Assembly: GCA_018697195.1 (NCBI GenBank)
Contig: CM031879.1
Coordinates: 20,085,821-20,149,820 of the forward strand
Length of the DNA stretch: 64,000 nucleotides
Source of the DNA: Certhia americana
Lineage: Eukaryota > Chordata > Aves > Passeriformes > Certhiidae
Direction: 5' to 3'
Part shown: positions 12,881 to 27,300 of the stretch, piece after piece
Layout: each line of letters opens with the position of its first letter
Position numbering within the stretch: the stretch's first letter is position 1
Notes under the pieces: model-generated
The model's database searches: none
Told to the model about the DNA's origin: nothing
The model's input: only the letters and a program-made list of their open reading frames with translations
Translations under genes and position numbers: made by a program

Positions 12881-14587
12881 TTGCCCAAGACCAAGGCTGT
12901 GGCTAATTTTAAGCTGCTCTGCCACTATTCTCCAAGTGGTTAAATACACACTTTTCAAGAGAGAATAAAAGGACTTGGACAATATTTTAAGTTTGGCCCC
13001 AGCACTATAACAGAAGCTTGAAACAAGTCTGAGTCATACATCTCTCTATCTCCATTTACTGTGGCTGCCTTTTACAGTGGCATTAGTGTGAAGATAATCA
13101 CACCCTCTATTTTTGATTGTCATGCCTACAGCCAAGGTCCAGTCATACAGATAAGCCAACACAAAGAGGGGCAGCACCTTATAAAGTAAACTGATAAGTT
13201 TCTTCCACACCTTGTTCATAAGCTGGAAACTGAAGATTTTAAGGCTGAGATGAATAAAACCAGGAATGTGAGAATCACAGGGACTCTGTCACAGGAGATC
13301 CCTTAAGTGATGCATGTTGTCTGCTCTGTGTCTTTTCCAGTTCCACAATAGAAAAATTGCCATGTTACAGAAAAGAGTGGTAAAAAACAGTAGCAGAGGA
13401 ACAATAGCCTTCCTTTAGTTGAACTATATCACAAAACCAAAATAATACAGCTATTAGCCAGCTAAATGATGTATTTGTGTATAATCTTATAAGACTTTAG
13501 TGTGACAAGACTCAGTCAACTCAGTTCATCCTGCTTAACATAAACTTTGTTAGGAAACACTTATCTATATCTTGATTCATGCTTGACCATGGCAAATGTG
13601 CCTGCCCATACGTAATGCATCTTTGCAGCAAAGATCTTCATACAATGAAAACTTTTAATAATGAGTATATTAAAAAGTATTCAAATCTAAAGGAGGAAAG
13701 AAGTCTTAGAAGATTACATGGGGACTGTTTACAAACTTCTACTAGAGTAGCAAATTTCAACATGTAAGCCCATACAAGCATAAGGAATTAGAATGCATAA
13801 AATACATGTGTCTTAGAATGCCAGATTAATGGGTAAGTAAAGCCTAAACTTTTAATTCCAGCAAAGTCAATCAAAGCATAGCAGAAGATAAAGCTCTGTC
13901 TCTTCAAGAAGCACCTGATTCATTAAGAAATGAAATGTGAGCTAAATAGAAAGCCCTCTGATAAAGAAGAAGAGTACAGGCATCCATTTACCAGGCTATT
14001 TAAAAGATTTCTAAACTGATGGTTAATTTCTTTCTTCACTTTTGTCTGTGCAAACTCGAAGAAAACACCTTAAATTTCAGTGGAGCTGATCCAAACTTCT
14101 AGCATTTTTAATGGTGTCTGTCCTTTGTCAGAAAGATCAATTTTTTTCCTAAACCCTGAGTGCTATTGTCTGATTTTCAGTGCTGTAGGAGTTTTTTAAT
14201 AAGATTAGTATTTTATCTCTTGATGTTCCTTTTAATATCCCAGGCAACTAGATAGTTTCTGTAATGTTCTGTGTGGCTGCTTCCATAAACTCTCCTTATT
14301 CTGAATTCACCGAACAGGTGTTACTTTTATGTACCTGCAGATGGTAAGGCTACCACAAAGGACATCACAGCAAAGCTAAATAGCATTTCTGACAATATAA
14401 TGCCATTTCCTCATCCAGCATACATCTATCATGAGTAACTTCAAAATGGGCAGGCTGCAAATACCGAAGTGGCCTTAGATGGAGTACTGGAGATAGAGAG
14501 TTCTGAGGGGTAGTCCAGAAGTCTCACACTTTCTACAGAAAGAGATGCTTTTGCTTTATGCACAGGCAGGAATAATACTAGACCCTC

Positions 14588-14695
14588 AGAAAAACAAAAA
14601 AACAACAACAACAAAAAAACAAACAAACAAACAAACAAAAAAACCCACAAAAAACCACAAAACAAAACAAAACAAAAAAAAACCCCAAAATATCC
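14588..14695 (+). repeat. A-rich CAAA/CAA microsatellite
   Basis: About 108 bp consist almost wholly of A and C, with runs of CAA, CAAA and CAAAA units. The open frames over it are low-complexity artefacts (Lys/Thr/Asn on +, Phe/Leu/Val on -). Confidence 0.95.
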
Positions 14696-17195
14696 CCGTA
14701 ACACAACCAAACCACCTCACAGAAAAAAATACTCTTATACAAAAATCTGGGTTTAATTTTGGCAAAAGGGCTTCTTGGAAATTTCCTGGATTATTTCATT
14801 GTTATATTTTGTGCATATTGAGTTGTAGTATCAAATTAGGGTTTTTTTAGTGTGGTTTTACAAGAGACAAGACAAGGCTGTGGCTTGAGAGGAAAAGGTC
14901 ATTTTTGTTATTTTGATGTATTGCCTGACTGCTCTGGTTCCCTTCAAGCATCTGATAATCACCATTTTTCATTACCAAATATCTTAATTGCTGGCCCTCA
15001 TAAACAACTGCTGTGGCATAATCTCACTCCCTTGGTCTTGTGCCTTTTTGCATCAAGAGGGATGACTATGTTTGTAGTGTCTTAGAAATTGTGCCCATTG
15101 CCTCCTACCCACCACAGTTCTGCTGTGGAAGGCACCTGAGTTCAGGCAGGTTACCTGCACTACAGAAAACTGAAAACAAGACTATCTAAACCCATACTGC
15201 CAGCTTTCATGGACTAAGATTCTAAATGTGATGAAGAATAGAACAGAGATTATGGCTTTCACAACAAAATACATAAAGCTATGTCAGTCTAAAGCAAATC
15301 AAGTTGTAGTTCTATTGCATGTGAAACCACAAGATTTGCACTTTGGACTTAAGAATTTTGTAACAGTACTTATAGCACAGAGCAATCATTTTGAACTAAG
15401 CTTTACTGGTAGCCTCCATGACACCAGTTTCTACTTGATACCTGCCAAACAAAGCAGGTAGGTATTAACAAAGGCTTAAAACATCTAAGTAAATAAAATT
15501 ATAAAAATCTAATATAGAAACCTTAAAGGCAAGATATACAGAAGATCAACAGCTACTGATTCCATTTCTTAGATTCAAAAGCCAAGAAATCTAGACATTT
15601 TTATTTTTAGAATATGCCACCAACAGATAGGGCCCATGCTTAAGAAAAGTACAATATACTGCATGTTTTATGGACCAGTATGTCCTCACTCTTAACCATA
15701 GGAAAAATTTTCATAGTTTTAGTGATCACAGCCAAAAAGTACCTTTTTGTTCCAAAATAAAACTACAGTGGGATTGCATAACCCTGTTTCTCTCACGCTC
15801 TTTGGCACAAACTGATAGTTTGTCATTGACTCAGCTGATAGGCATGATTTGCCTTAATGGCAATGCTTTGCATCAGAGATCAATCCCTCCATCTACAGCT
15901 AAGTTCTGAGATACAGCATGGTTTAGCACAAATTAACATTACATGGCTGTTCAGGATTAAAGCACATAAAGTCATAGCCGCTGAGACTGTATGAAGAGTT
16001 TGGGGAGAGAATAAATATACTTACTCAAGTTTGGATTAGTCAGGATGCATGATAAAGGTCTTAATTTCTGATGTTTTTTGTAAAGATATGTAAATAACAC
16101 TACTTCATTTTTCAGCTTAGCCCCATTATCAGGCTTAGATCCAAATGTATTCATTAACTGATAGTAATATTTGTTATGAGTTTGCTACTAACACAGGCCA
16201 TAAATCTTTTATTCAGCATTCTAAGACTGTAAGAAAATTGAGGAAAAATCGTAAAGGGCAGCCTGGCTATTCACAGCTTGTTTGTCATGAATATACCAGT
16301 TAAGAATTCCAAGTTGATTGTCAGTTACATTAAAAATTTATTAACTAAAATTTTACAGGAACGAAAGGAGAGATGAATAAACTCTTGATTTACAAAGGTA
16401 CTGAATCTCCAGTATAATGCACTAGAAATCTGGAAGAAATAGATTCTAAGGATTCCAAGGAAATAACCTGAGTAATAGAAGTATTCATCACAAAATGAAC
16501 CTTCTTCGTTACTTGATAATAAACACTACATAAAGAAAAAGCCTAGCTCAATTCTGATTGAATCTTAGGTCCTGAAAATTGATACCTTATTCATCAAGTC
16601 CAGTTGGAAATGACTCTGGATCAGTACACAGACTTAAATATACAAGGCAGACTGTGCAAGTACTCACATTCAAGATGAATTTGCATTTATGAGCAAGTCT
16701 TGAATACGCATAGAAATGAAAAAAGGGAGTTCTGTGTTCATGTACTTATTTACTTAACACACCAGCTAATAACAAGAAGGTTATTATATAATAACTACTT
16801 TATTAGGCAAGAATATGAGCATATAAATAGAAAGGAGTATTAGCATCCCAGTTTTACAGAGCATGAAATAATGAACAAAGAGTTTAGTGGCTTATCTTGA
16901 GTTACATAGGAAGTCTGAGGCACAGGCAGGAAATGAAACCAGGACTGCCTGCTTTGCCCCCAGTTCTTAGCACAAGATCAACTGTCACCTTTAAGTCTAC
17001 ATATCTGGGATCAAAGGCATACAGATGCTTTCAGACTAAATCAGAGAAGGTTTGTACAGCACTGTTCTTGTAAGCAGTAAAGCATTAACCTTCAACTTAA
17101 TCTATATTTGAAGAGGCAACATTGCCAAGACGGAAGCCCATGACAGGGCACTGGTTCTACATAGAATATGGCCACTCATGAAACTTTTAATACTT

Positions 17196-17240
17196 TTTCT
17201 TTTTCACTTTTTTTTTTTTTTTCTTTTTAACTTTTTTTAG
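17196..17240 (+). repeat. T-rich tract
   Basis: Runs of T up to 16 long, separated by single C or AAC. It could be the reversed poly(A) end of an old insertion, but no element is recognisable beside it. Confidence 0.9.
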
Positions 17241-18344
17241 TACTTTCTACTCTATCAGGTCTGCGGTCCTTAAATTTTTCCATTTAAATTTACTGTAGTT
17301 AATTGTGACTACAAATCTTGACCATATACAACACGGCAGCAAGAAAATAAATCAATAAAATATGTCACAGTTGTAGTCTGACCATGAGACTACTTGCTTT
17401 TACAGAGCAAAACAAGAAGCCCCACCTGAAGGGATATTGACAGGTTATTGGTGGATTCAGTCTCTTGCTGGACTGTTGAACTCTCCAATGTAAACTGTAG
17501 ACCCACACAGGTCCTTGTTACACAGCTACCTAGATGATAAGATTCAGGGAGCCTCTGGAGAGCTCTGACTCGTCACTCACATTCCTTTCCAAGAAAACCA
17601 GAGTGCACTAAAGACTGAGGATGAGCTTTGCCCTTATATAAAATCTGCAGGTGGCCAGAGTAGGCATGGCTACTGCACTACAGCCTTAGAGTAACATATG
17701 GCTGCAAAGCCTCAGATCACCATATCTCCTGACTTTTTATTATGCTTGACCCATCTCAGAACTAAGAATGTATTTAATTTCTTCGTGTTACTAAACCTTC
17801 GTGAGAAATATTTTCACCATCTGCAAAAGAACATAACAGAAGAAAATAACTATCAGCCAGAAAATACAATTTTTAATTTTTTCCCCCAGTGTAAGGCACC
17901 CAAGGTGAAATAAATGAACTTCTGCTTGAATGTAAACCAGAATTATGAATGTAAAGTATCTGTGTTATGTCTTAGAACAATTGTGTGAACAACTGTTTGT
18001 TCCAGAAGATACTTTGAGAGCACAAAATATAAGGGATTACAAAACAAATACTACTGTGTTAAAGAGCAGGAGCGTTTTATGAATGGTGAATCCACACACG
18101 CGGATTCCATTAATATTAGTGACTTATCTGTACCTTTCTTTACGGGTTTTCCTGTTACCCTGCTAAAAAGAATAGATTCCTCACCTCAAGATGAGCAACA
18201 AAAAGCTAAGAACAAGAAATATACACTCTGCATGAAATTACATGCTAATTACATGATGTTTGATGGATATTGATTGAGTTGCACTAGCTGATGATTTGGT
18301 CCCTTATAAGCACAGAACTGCATAATCTCAGATTGATATATTAT

Positions 18345-19480
18345 CACAGAATCACAGAATGGGGAGAATTGGAAGGGACCCACAAGGACCATCAAGTCCG
18401 ACTCCAGGCCCTGCACGGCACCATCTCTAAGCGTAAAGCCATGTTCCTGAGAGCACTGTTCAAACTCTTCTTGAACTCTGGCGGGTTTGGTGCTGTGACC
18501 ACTTCCCTGGGGACCCTGTTCCAGTGTGTAGCCACTCTCTGGGTGAAGAACCTTTTTCTAATATCCAACCTAAACCTCCCCTGACACAACTTCAGACCAT
18601 TCACTTGGGCCCTGTCACTGGGCACCACAGAGAAGAGATTAGTGACTGCCACTTCTCTTCCCCTCATGAGGAAGTGGCAGACTGTGATGAGGTTTCTCCT
18701 CAGTCTCCTCTTCTCCAGGCTGAACAGACCAAATGACCTCAGCTGTTCCTCATAGGGTTGCCCATAAAGTCCCTTCACCATCTTTGTTGTCCTCATTGGG
18801 ATACTCTCTAATAATTTAATGTCTTTCTTATATTGTGGCACCCAAAACTGCCCCCAGCACTGGAGGTGAGGCCTTCCCAGCTCAGAGCAGAGCACAGCAG
18901 GACAATCCCCTCCCTTGCCCAGCTGGCCGTGCTGTGCCTGAAGCCCCCAGGACAGAGCTGGCTCTCCTGGCTGCCAGGGCACTGCTGGCTCAGATTCAAC
19001 TTGCCATTGACCAGGACCCCCAGGTCCCTTTCCATGGCACAGCTTTTCAGCATCTCATTCCTCAGTCTCTCTGTACATCCAGGGCTGCCCCATCTCAGGT
19101 GCAGAATCCAGCACTTCCCAATGTTGAACTTCATGTGGTTGGTGATTGCCCTGTTCTCCCATTTGTTGAGGTCTAGGCCTCAATAGGGCCTCTCTGCCTT
19201 TGAGGAAGTCAAAAGCTCCTCCCAGTTTTGTTTTTGCAAATTTCTGCAAGTGTGCTCAGTATCCCTTCTTGTTCTGCTTCCAAGTCATTTATGAAGATGT
19301 TGAAGAGCACAAGGCCAAGGATGCAATCCTGCAGAACCTCATTAGTGGCAGGTCACCAGTCTGATCTCACTCTATTCACTCTAACTCTGTGCTCAGATTA
19401 TCTGGACAGATATAGGTGCAAAACTATCCCACTCAGCCCATGGCTTTGATTACAACTTCTTCAGCTGCAATGGAAGCCTT
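18345..19480 (-). mobile_element. CR1 LINE fragment, 3' part of ORF2 plus 3' end
   Basis: Read on the minus strand, this is the 3' portion of a CR1 non-LTR retrotransposon. The left edge carries the reverse complement of the CR1 terminal octamer (ATCACAGAATCACAGAAT). Minus-strand frames show reverse-transcriptase C-terminal motifs, including YEEQLRSFGLFSLEKRRLRR and RFRLDIRKRFFTQRV followed by HWNRVPREVV. Upstream frames show ERDLGVLVNGKLNLSQQC. The copy is about 1.1 kb, 5'-truncated as is usual for CR1, and split between frames by indels, so it is dead. The distal edge fades near 19,450-19,480. Confidence 0.9.
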
Positions 19481-22400
19481 TTTTCTCAGGGAGTGACCCC
19501 CTCCTGAACAGATTCTTCTCCATCACCCACACCCCCTAAGTGCCACTCCCTGTCCGGGGTTTACCAACATTCTCTACCTCTCTATGACTTTAAATCTGGA
19601 AGCCTGACTTCTCATCAGCCCTTGATTCACTCCCATTCTGCCTGCCCTTTAGTTTGTGTGCAGTTGCTCCTGTCTGTCTCCTGCACCTTTGGTCATGTCC
19701 ATGGAAACTGCCTCCATCTAGCCTGTCAGTCAAGTCCGCAGCACAGCTGGCAACTTTGGCAACAACTCCAAATCCCCAACAGTTTTTCTAAATAATATTT
19801 CTAAATTATGATATTTCTTACTGTCTTACAGCTAAATATTTGGCCAGATTTATGTGATTCAGTATATGATTGCTATTACAAATTTTTTTTCCTGTTTCTG
19901 ACATGTATTTTCTCGCCCACTTGTGCCTTTAGAAGTTTTTATTCAAGGAGCACCTTCTTGGCTTGTGACTATAGCAGTGCCCCTCTGTCTCTCCCACATA
20001 CTCTCCTTTTTTTGCTCTCCAGCTACACACTATGTGTTTTGGATTCCTCACAGCCTCTGTCTATCCCACCTGAACTTCCTATTCAGTGTCAGGAGTTATC
20101 TCCCAGCTTCCATTCCCATAATACCACCTTCCACTCTGTACTTTCTAATTTTTCAAGGATGCCTTTGGGTTGCCTCCCCACAAGACTAATTCTCATTGGA
20201 CATCTCCAGCAATTGCACTCAGCATCGTCCTACCTTGTGCCAAATCTGCTGTTTCTTATGTCATGTTTGTTGGGATAAGCAAGGCTTCAGGCTCCTGGGC
20301 ACCATGATGATGGAAGCAATATAAATGCTTCAAGATATGTGTCCTAACTCCATTGTTGCTGAATTTGATGGTCCCAGTAGACTCTCTGAACTTAAACCAG
20401 AAGAAAAGAGAGCAGAAATCACTTTGTGCATTGTAGATTTTCTATTAATCTCTATACAGAGTTCCAATCTGAATATGGTTTTTCAGCATGCAAGGGCCAT
20501 TTATTTCCTATCATGTCCATCTCTAATTGAAAAAAAAATGAAATATTGCCACTTAATCATAGGGTCCCTTCCTTACTACAAATTATATATAAAATTTTAT
20601 TATGATGTTTTGCACCTTCCAAAATTAAAAATAATGTCAACATGAGTGATTCCAGCTTTGGGGCTTTCTCACAGAAAATTCTACTCCAGCCTTTTAGAGT
20701 TACCAGTTAGGTTCACATAGTGCTCTATAGTTCACTATGTAATATATTCCTAGTTTCTGTACTAGGATAATAAATTATTTTGTAGGGGATTGCTAACTAA
20801 AGGAATTTAATTTACCCAATAAGGCCAAAAAAAAAAAAAAAATTATATAAGCTCGTAGGAGCAAATCTAGTTTCTGTTATCAGGTGGAAGGGCCAGGAAG
20901 ATACTTGATTATAACTCAAATGACCTATTTAAAACTCTGTGAACTATTTTTCAGCTCAATTTTCTTTGTGTTCAGGGTATTCCAAAAACAGTATTAAAAA
21001 AAAGGTTAGTCGGAAACAACCTCATTGCTGCTGATATAGGAGCAGTTTAGGAAACATTCTCCTTAAAACCAAGTCCACACTTGGACAGGTCACAGCACGG
21101 CACTGGGAGTCACCACCTCGCAGACGACTAGATGGCACTGTTCTGCTTGGCACGGCTGCAAACAGAAACTTGTTTGCTTGGCTGCTGAAACACCCAAAGA
21201 CCTGACTGATGTAGCTTTCATAATCAGTATGAACACAAAAGAAAGAAAAGGGAATCTTTATACTTTGCTTCTTATTTATTATAAAGGTACTTAAAAAACC
21301 CTAAGCATAAAAAACATATAATCATGCATTGCATATCACATTATTCTGGTAATCTTCGACATAGTCCCATTGGCTAAATGCTTTAATTGTTATACGCCCC
21401 AAATTAAAATCAAGCTGCGGTGAGCAATGACAGTTACATTAAAAACATATTTTTCATGTGAGTTTCAATGGTTTTAAGATGAGCTAATTTCAGTATAACT
21501 GATGGTATAAGAGGGAAGCCTTATTCACTGTCATTTGAGGAGATTCAAAACCAATTATATATATGGAAAGTAATTGCATGTGTGAAACAGAGGAACTCAA
21601 GGGACAGACCCAAAGGACAAAACTGTTAACAGTTAAATGATGATCTTTCTTTTCATTGCCGTGTTTGAACCAAGATAATGATCTCTGATTAACAAAATCA
21701 GGGTTTTATTCTGATTTGCTAATAACCTAGGGTGAATCTGTGAACTGTACTTCAAAACTCAGAGCTGACTTGCCCCTGCAGGGCCAGCTGGAGCCTCAGA
21801 CCTGCACGGATGCACCAGCTGGAGCTGAGAGGTTTTTCAGCTCTGGTGGAATAAGAGGTGAATTTTTCATCCTCCAATTCAGGCAAAATCAGGCAAATTA
21901 ACTCAGATCACCTCTTTAAATGCTCTAAAGAGAATGCTTCTGTGATCCCATCTGTTCAGCAGAACTTGGGAAGCAAGTATCCTCAGAAGAAAGGTTCCAA
22001 GAAACACCTCTGAGTTAAGAACTTCTTAAATCATTGCAGCTTTTTGCAAAGTTAAGGTCTGTGCTTGGTATCTTTATTCCTTTATAGAATTTGTGTGCCC
22101 AAGGGCTGGAGAAGACCTAATGTAATTTAGATTGCAAAGGGGAAATACAGAAGATCTTGATAAGTAGTACATCCTTTCCTGATTTGCTTCTGTTGCTCCA
22201 TGCAATAATCTCATATATCTCTCACCTCAACAACTCAGCTTTTCTTTACTGCCAAGCTGTGATGAGGTTTTTGCAGGGGTGTTTATGTATTTGTATTTGG
22301 CAAAGGAATAATTTGCCATATGCCAAATAGAAAACTTTTTATGTGATCATTCTAACACTTCAATCTTGTAATCTGGAATAGAAAAGCCAAAACTGTGGGA

Positions 22401-25400
22401 GAAGGCTTTGTATCTTGTATTTACCCAGATTTCTGAAGATTTTTTCCTACTACATGAAAGAATGCTGCAGACTGCTAAGTGACAAAGGATTTGTCTAGTT
22501 CACCAAATCTTTCGCTTTGGGACTTCTTTTGCCTACAGTATTTACAATAAGGCACCTTCAATTTCTAGTAGCTACATTGTTCTTTGACAAACCTTTGCCC
22601 TAATATTGCTACAGGCCTAATGTAAACTATTCAGCTGTGCTCACAATCAACCACAGAATGAATTGCCTTGCAGAAAAGAGAGAGAAACTATGTCTCAAAG
22701 ACCTTTAAAATAAATTCAATAAAATGGATAGAACCCTTCCAGCACTTTGCCTGAGAGCAAAGCATTTCTCAGCAGGCCCATCAGGTCTGGCATGGGCAGA
22801 CTAGGCAACCCACTCACACTGCCTCCCGGCTGGTGTACACACAATTTACGCAGAGCAACCTCTTTTTCAATCTTTGATCCCACATGTCAGACCCAGTTAG
22901 ATGATGGGTCATTCCTGGGTGTTCCAAGGAGCACTCAGTTATTGCTTTGGTTTTCTTTCATTGCAAGTCTGTTATACATAGCTTCAGTTAAGACAGGTCA
23001 TTATTGTTATCACTGTTTAAGAAGTTTGTGAAGATGATTTTTAAAATCCATAAGGTCTCTGGGACTATTCAACTTTTAAAAATTAATTTATCTTCTTTTT
23101 AATTCCAATTTTTTATCTCATTTTTTTCCTCCCAAATGTGATGAGTTCTAACCCACTTCAGATCTTAAATCCTTTGTTGTACAGCTGACAGGAGATTGAT
23201 TTAGTAAAGGGAACTAATGATGTAAGGATAAGAAGCATCAGGCATGAAAAACAGTGTAGGGATAGCTTTTCCTCTGGCAATGAAAATATTGTATATTATT
23301 TTTATATAAAGATATATAAATATTATATATATAATATTATATATATTTCACTGATATTATAGAAAAACTCGATATTGTAGAAAAACAGAGCCTCTGACAT
23401 ACATAGCACAGAGAGTCTGAGGCCCAGGGTCCTCCTGAAGCACAGGATGGTCTGTGTTTCACTCCTGGCAGAGGTGGGAGTTCTAAGGTCAGAAGTACAA
23501 CAGTCACAACGGGGTGAGCTCTGTGGGGCTGTGTCTCATCATAAGGGTACTGCTGTGGAGTGCTCCATTTCTGCCCAAGGTACTCAAAGATTGCAAACCA
23601 AACATCAAGAATGTGAGAGTGTTTAAAAGAGCAACATAGGAAGGCATTTACCATCTTAGCATGTACACACAGGATGGCTTTCAAATCTATTTTTACTATC
23701 TAGAATCTTCAATAAATTTAAACCAATTTTTCCTTTGTACCCCAGAAAATCAGGAGACAATAAAAATTCCACTACCAGAAGATTCAGGATAAAATTCTGT
23801 ATACTGGCAATGCTGACTGTATGAGATGCTACCTCTTCAATTACCAATTCAATTTGTGTTATTTTTTCTGCTTTATTTCCAAGTAAATCCCTCTTGCTGC
23901 TCTACCAGTCCCACTCTGCTTTGCTTATGAGCTCTAACAAGATCACAGCATGAGGTAGCGTGATTGCCATCAGTAGACAGAACAGGGTTGTGATCATCGT
24001 GATTTGCTGAGACATCCAGGCCTGTAAATGCTTAATAATAATCATATCTGGGGTTTTTTTTGCACAGCAATCCTGTGTTAAAGTTGTCTCTGACTCTTTA
24101 ACTAACTCAAAGTCGTGGTGCAAAAAGTAGAGCTGCTTGCAAATGGTGCGACAAATATAGAAACCATCAGATATGTAAAATGCTGCAATACAGGAGTAAG
24201 AGCAGCCAGCAGAGAAATCCCTGCTTGGAAAAATCAGGCTTAAGAAGCCCTTGGTTTCCTGAAATAAAATAGTACATAGTCATACTTAGGAAATACAGTT
24301 CTATGTCTCAAATTATAGTTCTATAGAACATCCTGTTTTCCTATGGTCACTTTTCAATTTTTCTTACTTGTTTTTTTGTTCTGTCAGTGAATCCTAACTC
24401 CTGAACATGATTCCTTTATTCCCTCAAAGCTATTCCTTAAGAAATGTCATTTGGGTGAGGGTTAGAAAACAGTCTTGGAGGAAAGACTTTTTGTTAAATG
24501 CCTTCTGTATTAAACTATTTTGAGAATCATGATTGATTGGCATGCATTTTTCTGGACCAACCGCTATAAACATTAATCTTTGCAAGAGCAAGTACTGAGG
24601 ATATTCAGGTGACACTTTTTTTTAATGCAGAAGGAAATTAATGTCTGGGACAAATTGTCAAGTAGCAGTTGTACCTGTCAACATCACTTTGTGCCTGTGT
24701 AATACATGAATTGTATCACAAATGCATAGAACAAAATGACAGTTCAGATGTGAAAGTTAGACAGAAGGATATACAGACTCAGATAAGACACCTGTCTGCC
24801 TTTTCTGATTAAATTTTACCATTTTGAGTACATCCCTAGGTATATAAGCATAGGAATTCTTTGACTAAAAATGCAGTCTATCTATTCTATTTAATATTTT
24901 TCAATATTTTAATCATGAGTTTCTTTTTTCAGCACTGAGGAGTATCATTACAGTGTAGAAAATGCTACTGAGGGAAAGCTAAGAGGAATAGAAAGAAGAG
25001 CAGCAGTAATCAATACAAGGATAAGAAATCTGGTAAAAACAAAACAATTTAGTTAAAAGTCATGACATAGGTTTATATAACTAGTCAAAACTTATAAATC
25101 AAATGTCCTGACAGCCCACCATTTGAGTCAGTTTGTTGTTCAAAGGTACTTGAGAAAAAATAGAAGTTTGGGTCTAAACTGAGTGAGCTCAATTCCTGGT
25201 TGTGGAGAGAGAATATTATGGTCTTAACGTGTAAATCAAAATAGTTATGTACTAGATAATATGGCATAAATATGAAATAAAACAACTCCTCTGATCTGAT
25301 GATGGTGATGATGGGATGATATGAACATTGGCTGGAGTCAGAAGACTTTGGGACACACTGGGTAGATGCTGAAGCAAAGGACTGGACCAAGCAGAAAGCA

Positions 25401-27208
25401 GAAATCTGGCAGCAGATTTTCCAAGTACTTTCTTTTCTGCTTCTGTGATGATACAACCTGTGCAAAAGGATGATGTGCTTTAGTCAACAATTTTAAATTT
25501 TGTGTAAACGAATAAATTCCTATCATTTTAAAACCAAAAGCATGTTCATGTTGGAAACTGAGGCTTCTGCAGTTTTAAAGTCATGCCACATTTCAAGGAG
25601 TTTGCAAACCTAATTAAGGGGCAGACTCAGACTGTTAAAGGGATTACTCAGCCTTCCAAGTCTAGGTGTCTAACATTGGTTCAGTTGATGGACTCCAGAG
25701 GGAATAAATCTAAGGCCATGACTCTGGAAAATATACACACTCAAACATCTTTTTCTGCAAATGCCAAGATATAAACTCATGCATCTCCTCAGGGCAGTGT
25801 CTTTTAACTAGATAGATCTTTCTGAGTTGTCTTCCTTAGGAATATTTTCCCAAATCAAAGCCTAAAATAATTTACCTGCTGCAGAATCTGTAAGTAATCT
25901 GGTGGGGGTAGAAGATGTTCTTGAGTCCTTTGGCTCCTGGCATTTTGCTACACGATCAAACTGCCACAGATGATATTTTCAAGGACAGCTAATCACACTG
26001 CACTTAAGCAAACAACAAATTCAGCTTCGCAGAGCCAGAAAGTCCAAGGCTATTGAAACAACATTACACTTTAAAGAAACATCCTAACAATTTTGTAGAT
26101 TTAAGCTCACTGACAAAGTTTGGGGTCTTAAAATTTAGAGGCCCTGGCAATTTCTGACCCAAATACCTCTCACACACAAACATATATTAAAAGAACAAGG
26201 AAAAAAACAAACAATCCAACCCCAAACTGATTGCATATAAGTTATTATTGTGTGGCAGAGCATGCTCTTATCTTTGCAATATACATAATGAAATACAACC
26301 ACTCACCAGTTCATCATTCAAAAAGCTAAATCTGATTTTACAGTGAAAATGCAATTTTGTCTCATCAGGTTCCATAGCTCTGAAATGCTAAACTTAACAA
26401 TAGAAACTGATGTGATATGTTTGAAATTAAATTGAATCACTGCAAACAATGGGTTTCTTCAGGGGCCAGCCTTGACTGAATATGTTTTTCCGCTTCATTT
26501 TGCATAGAAATCATCAAGTGTAATGGCTTCAAGCAATCTAAGTGACATGTAGGTTGAGAAAATAGAAAAGCATCACTGAAAAAATGCCACACACAAAGAA
26601 GGAGAAATTATCACACACAGCACTGAAGGCCTTATCACTTCCACATTTCATCTGAAGTCCTTCTGAGCAAAGCAAGGAACCCAGCCTTAAACTAGTGAAG
26701 TCAGTAAAAAAGATTTCAACCTCTTCAATAAGGCCCAATGTCTGAAGCCCACTGTGTCAACCTAGTGTATGATTGCAAAAGGGGGATACAGAGGCATGAG
26801 TTTGGATTCTTTATCAAATGTCAGAAGATTTGTCAAGAACCATCAGTGGGAAAACAGCAGAACAAGTTTTTTGTATGCTCTGAGACAACGTACCTCAGAG
26901 CCAGTCTGATAGGCTTCAGTAGCCAAGGCCAGCCACCCCAAAGAACAGCAAAGGCTATGGGCTGAGTGGAAATGCTCTGCATGGCTGCTCTATCCACACA
27001 GAAAAACTGGGAATTTTCCTCTAGAAGAGGAGAATCTTACAGAGTTTTTCATCCACTTTCCTGGGAAGAAGGGGACAGTACAAGCCTGAGAGCACATCAC
27101 AGATACATAATAGAAAGAAGCTTGTTTAGCTCACAATAATTTAAAAAAATACAAATAAACCAGGATGGATCTCAGTCTGAATTTAGTCTTTTTGTGGTCA
27201 TTTATTTC
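19481..27208. other. Intergenic, no gene recognised
   Basis: A pyrimidine-rich stretch (about 19.48-20.25 kb) follows the CR1 copy and gives a 156-codon open frame rich in Ser, Leu, Phe and Cys, typical of C/T-rich DNA and not of a known protein. A poly-A run lies near 20,827-20,842. Nothing else is recognisable. Confidence 0.65.
23284..23350. repeat. AT-rich repeat with 20-bp palindrome
   Basis: TA/ATT microsatellite. Within it, 23,319-23,338 is a perfect 20-bp palindrome of A and T. Confidence 0.85.
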
Positions 27209-27300
27209 CTTGAAATACTGTGAGAGACAGTTTTCTTCAATATAGTCACCATATACTAATTATTATTTTTTTTCTCGGTCTCCAAATAAAAAATAAAAGG
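27209..27300 (+). repeat. 92-bp perfect direct repeat, copy 1
   Basis: The segment from CTTGAAATACTGTGAGAGAC to AATAAAAAATAAAAGG is base-for-base identical to the segment 1,134 bp downstream, including an 8-T run and the A-rich end. The flanks differ immediately on both sides. It has no similarity I recognise to CR1 or to an LTR. Confidence 0.97.

Larger units (their letters stand above)
12881..18344. other. Intergenic, no gene recognised
   Basis: Holds the A-rich and T-rich tracts and a 16-bp perfect AT palindrome at 16,780-16,795. Open frames such as those near 14.5-15.1 kb come from low-complexity sequence or chance. Confidence 0.7.

Noticed and set aside
14545..14850. 101-codon Lys/Thr/Asn-rich frame
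   Set aside because: It is a translation of the CAAA microsatellite.
18392..18982. 196-codon minus-strand frame
   Set aside because: It contains CR1 reverse-transcriptase C-terminal motifs, so it is a piece of the dead CR1 element, not a host gene.
19808..20278. 156-codon plus-strand frame rich in Ser, Phe, Leu and Cys
   Set aside because: The composition follows from pyrimidine-rich DNA. There is no domain or splice structure.
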